Source of the DNA: Ectothiorhodospiraceae bacterium
GTDB taxonomy: Bacteria > Pseudomonadota > Gammaproteobacteria > SZUA-152
Length of the DNA: 51,894 nucleotides
Direction of reading: 5' to 3'
Assembly: GCA_002401775.2 (NCBI GenBank)
Contig: NVUB02000004.1
Span: 1-51,894, forward strand
Each line of letters starts with the position of its first letter. Positions within the stretch are counted from its first letter, which is position 1. A program made the translations under genes and the position numbers. The notes beneath the pieces are model-generated. The model was not told the origin of the DNA. It made no database searches and saw only the letters and a program-made list of their open reading frames with translations. Shown here piece by piece: positions 18,245-26,626 of the stretch.

Positions 18245-18381
18245 TGCGGGTAAAAGACAAATAAAAGACGGGCAATAGGCGTAACACTGCCTGATGGTAA
18301 AAACCAGTAAAGTCGTTGCACTAAAAATATTAACAATAATGTCAGCAATTTTATAATGACAACAAATAACCTGGGGGGCTT

Positions 18382-19623
18382 ATGAAGATTGTGGCAATTG
18401 CCAATCAAAAAGGGGGCTGTGGAAAAACCACCACCGCGATTAACCTGGCCGCCAGTTTGGGAGCTAAAGGCCTGCGCACGTTACTCGTCGATGCCGACCC
18501 GCAAGGCCATGCCTCTCTCGGCTTAGGCCAGCGCAAACAAGATGAGCCGGGCTTATATGAAGCTTTTGCATTGGACTTCCCACTGAGTGACACTATTATA
18601 ACGGGTGTATCTCCCGGTGTTGACCTGATACCAGCAACGATTTCATTGGCAGCCATAGAGCACGTACTTGCGGACATGCCCAAAAGAGAGCGTCAACTCT
18701 ACGACCATTTAATGCCCCTCGCACCCCTCTACGATTATGTCATTATTGACTGTCCTCCTGCATTGGGTATGTTGTCAATCAACGCTATTCGCGCCGCCAG
18801 TCGTATCATTGTCCCAATCGACATGAGTTTATTCGCTATTGATGGTATCGAACGACTGTGCGAAACCGTTGATCTTGTCGCGCAAAAATACGGCCTCGAG
18901 ATTGATGTAAACATGCTGCCGACACTCGTCGACAAGCGCACCCGCCTCTGCCGAAAATTTTTACTGGGTATTTGGGAGCGGTATCAGGACAATGTGTTGT
19001 CAACAATGATACACAATACCGTCCGCCTAAAAGAAGCAGTGTGCGCAGGGCAGTCAATTTTAGAATTTGACAAAAACTGCACTGCCAGCCTGGATTACCA
19101 ACACCTCGCTGACGAAATCATTCAACGTTATGACCCTGTCATGGCCAGCCCCGAACATGACCTGGACCTTACAAAAAAATACAGCGATTCTTCAACCGTG
19201 CATACAACTGTGCCATCTGCTCGGGAAAATACATCCTACTATTCGCTTAATTCTGAACTCAACGAGGTTCAGCATTCGCTGGGCAACACTTCAAGTATTG
19301 CGGAAGAACCAGAAAAAATGGCTAATTATTTACATCGCATTGAACTCAGCTACGAAAACTATTCTGACCGAGACCTAAAAATTGCTGGTGAATTTAATGA
19401 CTGGATTCCCGATGAAGGCATTGAGACAATCGAAGAAAACGGCGCGGTACACAAAATATTTTTTGCCCCCGCTGGCGAATACCAGTACCGGTTAATCATT
19501 GACGGAAAATGGCGAAATGACCCGACCAACCCTGAACAAATACTGAATCCATTTGGCGTACATAACTCCATGCTGCGCGTTGGTGGCGATGTACCCCCGG
19601 AACCGTCTAGCCTTTATAAATAA
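18382..19623 (+). CDS. ParA-type ATPase fused to a glycogen-binding (CBM48-like) domain
   Basis: 413 residues. Residues 1-250 are a complete ParA/MinD-type ATPase: deviant Walker A KGGCGKTTT (10-18) with signature Lys10, A' motif LLVDADPQGHAS (34-45) and Walker B YVIIDCPP (119-126). Residues 251-315 are a Ser/Thr-rich linker. Residues 316-402 read as an AMPK-beta/isoamylase-type early-set domain, with AGEFNDW (335-341), FFAPAGEYQYRLIIDGKW (360-377) and NDP (379-381). ParA ATPases move plasmids, chromosomes, carboxysomes and chemoreceptor arrays over the nucleoid. CBM48 domains bind alpha-glucans. The fusion suggests positioning of, or recruitment to, a glycogen-like polymer, which is inference. 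The ATG follows a GGGGGG-containing site. Cellulose-type BcsQ is an alternative relative but lacks this C-terminal domain. Confidence 0.85.
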   Translation: MKIVAIANQKGGCGKTTTAINLAASLGAKGLRTLLVDADPQGHASLGLGQRKQDEPGLYEAFALDFPLSDTIITGVSPGVDLIPATISLAAIEHVLADMPKRERQLYDHLMPLAPLYDYVIIDCPPALGMLSINAIRAASRIIVPIDMSLFAIDGIERLCETVDLVAQKYGLEIDVNMLPTLVDKRTRLCRKFLLGIWERYQDNVLSTMIHNTVRLKEAVCAGQSILEFDKNCTASLDYQHLADEIIQRYDPVMASPEHDLDLTKKYSDSSTVHTTVPSARENTSYYSLNSELNEVQHSLGNTSSIAEEPEKMANYLHRIELSYENYSDRDLKIAGEFNDWIPDEGIETIEENGAVHKIFFAPAGEYQYRLIIDGKWRNDPTNPEQILNPFGVHNSMLRVGGDVPPEPSSLYK

Positions 19624-19727
19624 TAAAAAATTCTCCTCTCGCCATATAGAGTGAAACGCAATACGACACAGCATGATAAGACAAAGTATTTTGACCTGTC
19701 TATGACATAATAAGGTAAACGTAAACA

Positions 19728-20678
19728 ATGCCCAATGTAGTAAAAAGTGTAGTAAAAAATGCAGAAAAAATCACTATTAACAAATATAATAGGGACACTC
19801 AATCGCCGTTAAAAGCGAGCCTATCAAAACACCGGCTATCAGAAATAAGCCATCATATTTTAAGTGATGAAAACGAACGCACACCTGTCTGGCAAAACAC
19901 GTCTATTATTCCGGTACTGCTAAGTTCCAAGCACGATGATCATATAGTCTACGAGTTAGACCGTGCCTTTAATCGCGCGTTTAATCTTTCGTCGCACAGT
20001 ACTACCCACCACAGTCCCCACCACAGCCCCCACCACAATTCTCACCACAGATCTCATCAAAAGAATGGCAGTAGCATGGTCTTAAATATTGAAAGCTGCC
20101 TCGCATCAAAGGGCATTTCCGCTACCTTTCTGGACAAAAATTCGGACACTTCAATATTTGAAGATAAAGACCTCATTGATCAAGAAGGTAGAAGTGGCGA
20201 TAGTGAAATGCCCGACATATGCCTGGTTCCCATCACCTCTCCATCGACAACAATGGCTTTACAAAACGATCGATTCATCATCGTCGTACATGCGTCATTA
20301 ACCGGTGTTCGCATTGCCTATGAGCAATTGTCGTTTATGGCATCATTAAACACCGACTTTACTGTTTGCGTCATCATGTTAGGCGCAAGGAATATGCATG
20401 AAGCCAGGCGTTTTTTTGGTTTTCTCTGTGACAGTGCACAATCGCTACTGACGCTCAACCTGGAGTGTGGCGGCATCATTTTAGATAACCGCAACATAAA
20501 CAAACACAAGCAAACTACAAACGACGAGGTTGCCCAACAAGCAATGAATAATTTGGGCATTGCGACTCACCTTGAAGGCGTAGCGGAAGGAATACTGCGA
20601 AAATTCAAAGCGACAACTAAGCGCACTTCAGTAGCCTCACTCTCATCTCCGGTTGGGCCAGCAGCCTTGCTGAGTTAA
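19728..20678 (+). CDS. His-rich protein resembling the second half of a ParA/MinD fold
   Basis: 316 residues in three parts. Residues 1-89 carry two short segments (IIPVLLSS, YELDRAFNRAF) and no P-loop. Residues 90-110 contain 10 His in 21 residues, encoded by four 12-bp tandem repeats (20007-20054). Residues 160-290 look like the distal half of a SIMIBI ATPase: DICLVPITSPSTTMALQNDR matches the Walker B and following helix position, FIIVVHASLTGVRIAYEQL the next strand-helix, and VCVIMLGARNMHEARRFF the N-x-x-x-A-x segment seen in MinD/FleN relatives. Without Walker A it is unlikely to hydrolyse ATP alone. It starts 104 bases after the ParA-CBM48 gene and is probably its partner. The His tract could bind metal. 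Confidence 0.6.
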   Translation: MPNVVKSVVKNAEKITINKYNRDTQSPLKASLSKHRLSEISHHILSDENERTPVWQNTSIIPVLLSSKHDDHIVYELDRAFNRAFNLSSHSTTHHSPHHSPHHNSHHRSHQKNGSSMVLNIESCLASKGISATFLDKNSDTSIFEDKDLIDQEGRSGDSEMPDICLVPITSPSTTMALQNDRFIIVVHASLTGVRIAYEQLSFMASLNTDFTVCVIMLGARNMHEARRFFGFLCDSAQSLLTLNLECGGIILDNRNINKHKQTTNDEVAQQAMNNLGIATHLEGVAEGILRKFKATTKRTSVASLSSPVGPAALLS

Positions 20679-20687
20679 AAATTTACG

Positions 20688-21650
20688 CTGTATCTTCACG
20701 ACCTCTGCGATAACAATACCGATGTATTAATGATACTTGTTAATGGTGATCAACACATAGGGACATCTCTTGTGCTTGCCCTTGGATTACCGGTGAACCA
20801 TTGGGCAACACTTCGCAACCACAAGGGATGCCCCTACGGGATACGCCGGAAACAGCTAATGATCTGCGGTTAGGTTGAGGTTAGTCGAAACCCAGTAATA
20901 ACGCGCAATGTCCTCATTCCGCACCTGGATACCGGATCAAGTCCGGCATGACGACTATTTGTTGTTGTGTATTTTGTAGGTCAGGTTGCGCAGCTACCTG
21001 ACAATTTAATGCACGGGCTTATCAGATATTCGGTAGCAGAAAATTTCTGTGCCTTTACAACCTCTGCGTTAACAATACCGGCCTATTAATGATATTTGGT
21101 AATGGTATTTGATATTGCTGTTTGTTATTGGGAAGACAGTGGAAAAACCACAAACATCGGCATACCGTAATATTGAGATCAACACGGATCAAGTCCGGTA
21201 TGACGGTTGCCTGGGGATTGTTGTGTATTTTTGTAGGTCAGGTTGCGCAGCTACCTGACAATTTAATGCGCAGGCTTATCAGGTATTCGGTAGCAGAAAA
21301 TTATCTGTGCCTTTACAACCTGCGTTAACAATACCGGTCTATTAATGATATTTGGTAATGGTGTTTGTTATTGTTGTTTGTTATTGGGAAGACTGTGGAA
21401 AAACTACAAACATCGGCATACCGTAAGATTGAGATCAACACGTAGGGGCATCCCTTGTGCTTGCCCTTGGATTACCGGTGAACCATTGGGCAACACTTCG
21501 CAACCGCAAGGGATGCCCCTACGGGATACGCCGGAAATAGCTAATGATCTGCGGTTAGGTTGAGGTTAGTCGAAACCCAGTAATAACGCGCAATTTCCTC
21601 ATTCCGCACCTGGATACCGGATCAAGTCCGGTATGACGGTTGTTTGTTAT
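20688..21650. repeat. three tandem copies of a composite repeat
   Basis: The unit starts at ACCTCTGCG(T/A)TAACAATACCGG and runs through ATTAATGATA(T/C)TTG, GATCAACAC, GGATCAAGTCCGGYATGACG, TAGGTCAGGTTGCGCAGCTACC and TATTCGGTAGCAG. Copies begin near 20702, 21061 and 21317. The first and third contain an extra ~170-bp piece between GATCAACAC and GGATCAAGTCC, consisting of an inverted-repeat element and its tail. The middle copy lacks it. This is the whole gap between the His-rich protein and the GGDEF-EAL gene. No gene is present. Confidence 0.85.
21442..21522. mobile_element. 81-bp MITE/REP-like element with inverted ends
   Basis: GTAGGGGCATCCCTTG (21442-21457) and CAAGGGATGCCCCTAC (21507-21522) are perfect 16-bp inverted ends. 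A related copy with a degenerate left end lies at about 20758-20842. More distant members are at 4118-4270 and 49501-49575. It has no coding capacity. Its absence from the middle repeat unit (near 21178) gives an apparent empty site. Confidence 0.7.
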
Positions 21651-21722
21651 TGGGGACTGTTGAGATGGTTTTACGATGTCTTCTTCACGAAGAGAGCCTT
21701 TCATGTCTACCAGTAGTAACGG

Positions 21723-23426
21723 CTACAAAGCAGCAGAAGATGGCGAAGAGTCTAATGATTGTGGATGTTCAATACCATACCCTTGCGCAAGGTCTACGCC
21801 AATTTCTTTGAGCGAGTTCAATGCTGCGTCATTTTCGACAAACTCCGCAATGGTATGTAAGCCTGCGACATGGCCGATTTCATTGATCGCTTGTACGATA
21901 GCGTAATCCATGGGGTCTTTATCAAGATCCCTGACAAAAGCACCGTCTATTTTCAGATAATCAACAGGCAGTGTTTTCAGATAAGAGAATGAACTGAGCC
22001 CCGCACCAAAATCATCCAGCGCAAACTGGCATCCCAGGCTTCTTATCTCGTCAATAAAATCAACTGCCTTTGACAAGTTTGCAATTGCTGCCGTTTCGGT
22101 GATTTCAAAGCAAAGTAAATCGGGTGATATATTATGCTGGCTAATTTGTTGCTTTATAAAAGAGGAAAAGCCCTGGTCATTCAGTGAAGCGCCCGATAAA
22201 TTGATGAAGTGCACACCTTTTTGAATCGCCTGATGCGCAAGGTGCTTAATGACAGCTTCTACCACCCACCGATCCAGGTGAGTCATAATGCCATATCGTT
22301 CGGCCGCGGGAATAAAGGCGCCAGGCATAATGATAGTACCATCGTCATCCAGCATTCTCACCAGAAATTCTGAGTGTGGAACCGTACCGTCATTTCGACG
22401 CAACGATTGCATTTTTTGCCGGTGAAGAATAAAGCGATTTTCTTCCAAGGCGTCCTTTATGCGGGAAACCCATTGCATTTCAGTATGGCGCCGCTTTAAG
22501 TCAGCGTCATCATCGGTATATAGGTGAACACGATCCCTGCCCAGGTCTTTTGCGGCGTAACAAGCAATATCGGCCGCACTGAGTACTTCATCTGCGCACT
22601 GGGTAGTTTTGGAGATAACGGCCATACCGATACTGACACCGATACCGAAACTCTTGTCACGCCAGACAAAACGAAAATCACTAATGGCTTCACGGATTTC
22701 TTCGGCGATGCTTTTGGCTTGGTCTAGCGGACAGTTACCCAATAATAAACCAAACTCATCACCACCCAGGCGCGCCAACGTATCATTGCCTCGGATACGC
22801 TTGCGCAAAACGATGGCAAGCTGGCTTAACAGTTCATCGCCCGCCTGATGACCGCAAGTGTCATTGATGACTTTAAATTGGTCAAGATCTAGATACAATA
22901 ACACGTGGGTGACGTTCTCACTTTTAGCTGATGCCAATGCCTCTTTGAGATGCCGGTCAAACTCATTACGATTGACCAGACCGGTAAGATGGTCGTGATA
23001 GGCCAGGTGATGGATCGTCGCTTCAGCAATACGATGAGAACGACGTAATTCAGCCTCTCGTAATTCACGTTGAATGGCCGGCACAAGCCGCTTGAGATTG
23101 TCTTTCATGATGTAGTCATGAGCACCCATTTTCATCGCGGCAACGGCAATATCTTCTCCAATGCTGCCAGAGACAATAATAACGGGTAAGTCAGGTGTAA
23201 TTTCCTGAACGATTTCAATGGCTTCTTCTGAGCTAAAGCCGGGTATATTGTGGTCTGTAACGACGACATCCCACTGTTGGTCTTTAAGTGCCGAGGTCAT
23301 GCAATCTCGGCTTTCAACCCGTAACACTTTGGGAGAATATTCCGCTTTTTTCAGCTCACGTACCAGGAGCATGGCATCATCTTCCGAATCCTCTACCAGT
23401 AAAACCCGTAAGGCGGTGCTCATCAT
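21723..23426 (-). CDS. response regulator with GGDEF and EAL domains
   Basis: About 567 residues, cytosolic. An N-terminal receiver (8-125; phospho-acceptor Asp near 58 in VVVTDHN) is followed by a helical linker. The GGDEF domain (about 140-305) has an intact GGDEF motif (220-224) and, five residues earlier, an RGND inhibitory I-site. The EAL domain (about 320-555) has EFL in place of EAL, but NLSGASL, FEITET, DDFGAG and LKIDG are kept. The diguanylate cyclase therefore looks active and feedback-inhibited, and the phosphodiesterase is possible but atypical. The start ATG overlaps the TGA of the upstream receiver gene (TGATG), so the pair is translationally coupled. A TTG one codon earlier is less likely. 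Confidence 0.9.
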   Translation of the reverse strand: MMSTALRVLLVEDSEDDAMLLVRELKKAEYSPKVLRVESRDCMTSALKDQQWDVVVTDHNIPGFSSEEAIEIVQEITPDLPVIIVSGSIGEDIAVAAMKMGAHDYIMKDNLKRLVPAIQRELREAELRRSHRIAEATIHHLAYHDHLTGLVNRNEFDRHLKEALASAKSENVTHVLLYLDLDQFKVINDTCGHQAGDELLSQLAIVLRKRIRGNDTLARLGGDEFGLLLGNCPLDQAKSIAEEIREAISDFRFVWRDKSFGIGVSIGMAVISKTTQCADEVLSAADIACYAAKDLGRDRVHLYTDDDADLKRRHTEMQWVSRIKDALEENRFILHRQKMQSLRRNDGTVPHSEFLVRMLDDDGTIIMPGAFIPAAERYGIMTHLDRWVVEAVIKHLAHQAIQKGVHFINLSGASLNDQGFSSFIKQQISQHNISPDLLCFEITETAAIANLSKAVDFIDEIRSLGCQFALDDFGAGLSSFSYLKTLPVDYLKIDGAFVRDLDKDPMDYAIVQAINEIGHVAGLHTIAEFVENDAALNSLKEIGVDLAQGYGIEHPQSLDSSPSSAAL

Positions 23427-23875
23427 CAATCATCCCGGCGTCGGGCTGGTGCTTCATTCAACACTAGCCAATAGAGCCCTAGCTGCTTCACAGCTTCTAT
23501 AAATTGGTTAAAATCTACGGGTTTACGGGTATAGCTGTTGGCGCCGTGCTCATAACTCGAGGTGATATCGGCCTGTTCGCTGGAGGTTGTTAATATGACA
23601 ACGGGCTGTAGCTCGGTGCGTTTGTCCGCGCGCAAGCGTTTTAGTACCTCATGCCCGCTGAGTTTTGGTAATTGCAAATCCAATAAAATAACTTGTGGTT
23701 GAACACTGGTATCGCGACCTTCGTAGCGGCCAGTCCCAAACAAATATTCCAGCGCTTCTTCGCCGTCGCGCGCGACAACAACTTCATTCAAAATATTATT
23801 CTTCTTTAAAGCTCGTATGGTTAACGCTTCATCATCCGGATTATCTTCAACCAGCAATATAATTTTATCTGACAT
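23426..23875 (-). CDS. single-domain response regulator (Rcp1-like)
   Basis: 149 residues from the ATG at 23875, preceded by GAGGGGAAAAGG. A start seven codons earlier is possible but would bury that site. It is a stand-alone receiver with the acidic pair in LLVEDNPDDEALT, a phospho-acceptor in VILLDLQLPKLSG, the LTTSS switch Thr/Ser and KPVDFNQF with the conserved Lys. The NPDDEALT start and the length match the Rcp1 group, which usually partners phytochrome-like kinases. The kinase encoded upstream (24343-26256) is of the same HisKA class. Its stop overlaps the start of the REC-GGDEF-EAL gene, suggesting a relay to c-di-GMP output. Confidence 0.9.
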   Translation of the reverse strand: MSDKIILLVEDNPDDEALTIRALKKNNILNEVVVARDGEEALEYLFGTGRYEGRDTSVQPQVILLDLQLPKLSGHEVLKRLRADKRTELQPVVILTTSSEQADITSSYEHGANSYTRKPVDFNQFIEAVKQLGLYWLVLNEAPARRRDD

Positions 23876-24342
23876 CCTTTTCCCCTCAAATTTCAAAAAT
23901 ATTTTTAATCGTTACCCTCAAATTTAGCCCAAGCGCCACAATTATCTAGTTTTTTGCTTCCAATACCCATCATTAGTTTGCCGTTATTAATCAATAGTTA
24001 GTGCTTAACTAATCTGATACTGTGAATAACAATCCAGAGCTGTCATTTCAGGTAAAGTTTTGGTGGCAGAACCAGCCCCTTATCTTCTAGAAAAAACCTT
24101 CTAACTTAGAGTTTGGGGCTTAGAGCCTTGGGCTTTAGCACGGTTTCTAACCCTGGTGTCTAACCAAAAACAGTGTTGTCTCAGTGCTGTCTCAGTGCTG
24201 TCTCAGTGTTACCCTGTTGATTCTGCAATAACCAACACCCCGATCATCCTTTAGTATATCCTATATTCAGGGTATAAAATCTGTATCATGGTCACATATA
24301 ATGATGTTCTAGCACGGCAAATACCCCGAAAATCAAACTCTA
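23876..24342. other. intergenic region with short tandem repeats
   Basis: It lies between the kinase stop and the receiver gene. It holds three copies of TGTCTCAGTGC (about 24177-24209) and a degenerate CTTAGAG..GGGCTTAGAG..GGGCTTTAG array just before. No gene seen. A promoter for the receiver/GGDEF-EAL pair should be here, since 467 bases is long for an internal operon gap. Confidence 0.5.
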
Positions 24343-26256
24343 TTAATCTTCGCTGAGCGCCACTTCCTCTGATGACTTTGAAAGCGTGAAATTAAGTGTT
24401 GCACCTTCACCAACGATACCTTCCCCCCAAACGTCTCCACCATGACGCAGAATAATTCGCTTCACCGTTGCCAGTCCAATACCCGTACCTTCAAATTCAT
24501 CCGAGTTATGTAACCGCTTGAAGGGCAAAAAGAGTTTGTCGACATATTGCATATCAAACCCAGCGCCATTGTCTTTCACAGAATAAATTGTTTTTTCATC
24601 AATGGTCCGAGATGTGAAAGAGACTACTGGCTGGGTTTTCTTAGCCGAAAATTTCCACGCATTCCTCAGTAAATGATCGAGTACGATAACCAGCAATTCC
24701 GGGTCTGCATAAGCCGTTATGTCTTCACTAATTTCCACTTCAACGCCGCCATTTTCAAGCGACAATTGAGCGGTAACTTTTGCGGCCATTTCACTTAAAC
24801 TGATATTATGCCGACGAATGTCTTGCCGGGTAACACGCGAAAGAATGAGAATATCATCAATCATTTTTCCCATTTTTTCAGCGCCATGGCAGATTCTCTG
24901 TAGATTTTTTCGGCCGTCTTCATCTACAACATCAGCATAATCTTCCAACATTGCCTGACTAAAGCCGTTGATTATTCGCAATGGCACACGTAAATCCTGG
25001 GACAACGAATGTGCAAAAGATTGCAATTCCTGATTGACCGTTAACAGTTCAGCGGTTCTTTCGTTAACGACATTTTCCAGGTGTTCACGATATCGCTGTA
25101 GTTCGTGGCGTGTATTCACACGCTCACTCACATCAAACATAAAGCCTTGCAACACGGGTGAACGCGGATTATTACTGGATTTGTGTACCCAATCTCTCAC
25201 CCACACCACACTTCCATTAGCATGTAACATCCGATATTCAATTTCTTTTTCATCTTCATCAGTAGCAACACGCCGATAAAAATCTTCAGCCATTTGTTTG
25301 TCTTCGAGACAAACATGGTTAAACCAAAATTTTTCCTGACACCATTCTTCGATGCTATAACCAAGAATGCTGGTAATTTGAGGGCCAACGTACGAAATAC
25401 GGCGGGAGTTTAAATCCAGCTCCCAGGGAATAACATTCGCGGTTTCAACTAACTGCCGATAATGTGCTTCGCGTTTTTCAACTTCTGAGTAGGACTTTTG
25501 CACGTTGGCTATCATTGCATCAAAAGCACAAGCCAATATGCCAACTTCATCTTTTCGGCTGCGCAAGTCACGGCTGATGACGCGATGAGGGTTATCAATG
25601 GATGTTGAGGTAATACGTTCCGTCAAGGCGGTAAGTGGCTTAATCGAGCGACTCAGGGCGATCATTATGACAAACATTGAGAGCAGCCAAACACCGCCCA
25701 TGGTCGGCGCAATTTCAATAATTCGGTTGCGGTAAGTGGCATAAGCGTCGCCATCATTAGCCTCATAATACGCCACATGAACTCGAGCAATCTGCCCGGC
25801 CGTTGCGCCCATTACGTTAACGCCCATTGTGGTATCAGCGACTGTATACACAAGCTCTGTAGCAGGCCGTCCCTGGTAATCGATAGCGCGTACGTGAAAC
25901 GGCTGTTCCGTGCTCAATCCAGATACCGGGCCACTGGGGATTTCTATGCCAGGATGGCTCGCAGCAATGATCTTCCCGGTGCTATCGGTCAGCACAGCGT
26001 AAGCAATATTAAGCCGGGAGCCTTCTTCGCTCAGGAGGATTTTCAGCTGGGGTGTGAGTATTTCATCAGTATTTTGTTGAGTGGCGGCACCAGCACTTAT
26101 GGCCAGCTCCAACACCTTTACCTTGACCTGCGCAAGCTGATGCCCGGATAACTGCTTGTCCGTATTTTGTATAAAAAGATAAGCCAAACCTAGCATGGAA
26201 ATCAATAGCACGCTGCCCAGACTCACCATGACTCGACTAAACAAGCCCCACTTCAT
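24343..26256 (-). CDS. membrane histidine kinase with Gln at the phospho-acceptor site
   Basis: 637 residues: TM1 (about 10-29), periplasmic sensor (30-187), TM2 (188-208, GVWLLSMFVIMIAL), HAMP (209-262), PAS/PAC (about 268-385) and coiled coil. The dimerisation domain (410-475) is followed by HATPase (about 510-628) with LLRNAWKFS, DNGAGF and GTGIGL. The H-box reads SLSQDLRVPLR, where relatives have S-H-D-L-R-x-P-L-R, so residue 420 is Gln (codon CAG). A His stands four residues earlier (416). The ATP site looks intact, so the protein may bind ATP, act as a phosphatase or scaffold, or phosphorylate unusually. The adjacent receiver and GGDEF-EAL genes are the likely outputs. The class resembles the non-photosensory Cph1-type kinases. 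Confidence 0.88.
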   Translation of the reverse strand: MKWGLFSRVMVSLGSVLLISMLGLAYLFIQNTDKQLSGHQLAQVKVKVLELAISAGAATQQNTDEILTPQLKILLSEEGSRLNIAYAVLTDSTGKIIAASHPGIEIPSGPVSGLSTEQPFHVRAIDYQGRPATELVYTVADTTMGVNVMGATAGQIARVHVAYYEANDGDAYATYRNRIIEIAPTMGGVWLLSMFVIMIALSRSIKPLTALTERITSTSIDNPHRVISRDLRSRKDEVGILACAFDAMIANVQKSYSEVEKREAHYRQLVETANVIPWELDLNSRRISYVGPQITSILGYSIEEWCQEKFWFNHVCLEDKQMAEDFYRRVATDEDEKEIEYRMLHANGSVVWVRDWVHKSSNNPRSPVLQGFMFDVSERVNTRHELQRYREHLENVVNERTAELLTVNQELQSFAHSLSQDLRVPLRIINGFSQAMLEDYADVVDEDGRKNLQRICHGAEKMGKMIDDILILSRVTRQDIRRHNISLSEMAAKVTAQLSLENGGVEVEISEDITAYADPELLVIVLDHLLRNAWKFSAKKTQPVVSFTSRTIDEKTIYSVKDNGAGFDMQYVDKLFLPFKRLHNSDEFEGTGIGLATVKRIILRHGGDVWGEGIVGEGATLNFTLSKSSEEVALSED

Positions 26257-26626
26257 TTTTATTTTATATCCTTGTTTACTAATGTAAATACGTACATATC
26301 ACAGGCAGTATGCGTAATGCTATTTCCGGGAAAGTATAGGGACACAAACAGGCGCACTCCGGTGCACTCATGTCCGCTACAGGAGTGCGGTATTTAATTT
26401 TCATATACTCATATTCACCAACAATATGCACGCTTTGGGTTAGCCGCTACACGCTGCATAAGTGAGTGGTCTTTTTACGTCTCGGTACGTGCCCATAAAT
26501 CCGTCAGCGAATCCAGCGCCTCCATTGCACAATACACGGACATTATAATCCTTAAATTGGATCTACGGAAATATCTGATACCAATATTGCCAATTCTTAC
26601 CTGTTTTTTTATAGAGACCAAGCCAG
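26257..26626. other. intergenic region with a long-loop inverted repeat
   Basis: CGCACTCC..GGAGTGCG (about 26353-26389) forms an inverted repeat with a ~20-base loop, downstream of the REC-PAS-GGDEF-EAL gene and upstream of the kinase. No T-run follows on the minus strand, so a terminator role is uncertain. No gene seen. Confidence 0.45.

Noticed and set aside
21122-21563. Two similar ORFs of 68 and 72 residues
   Set aside because: They are translations of the tandem composite repeat and include the inverted-repeat element.
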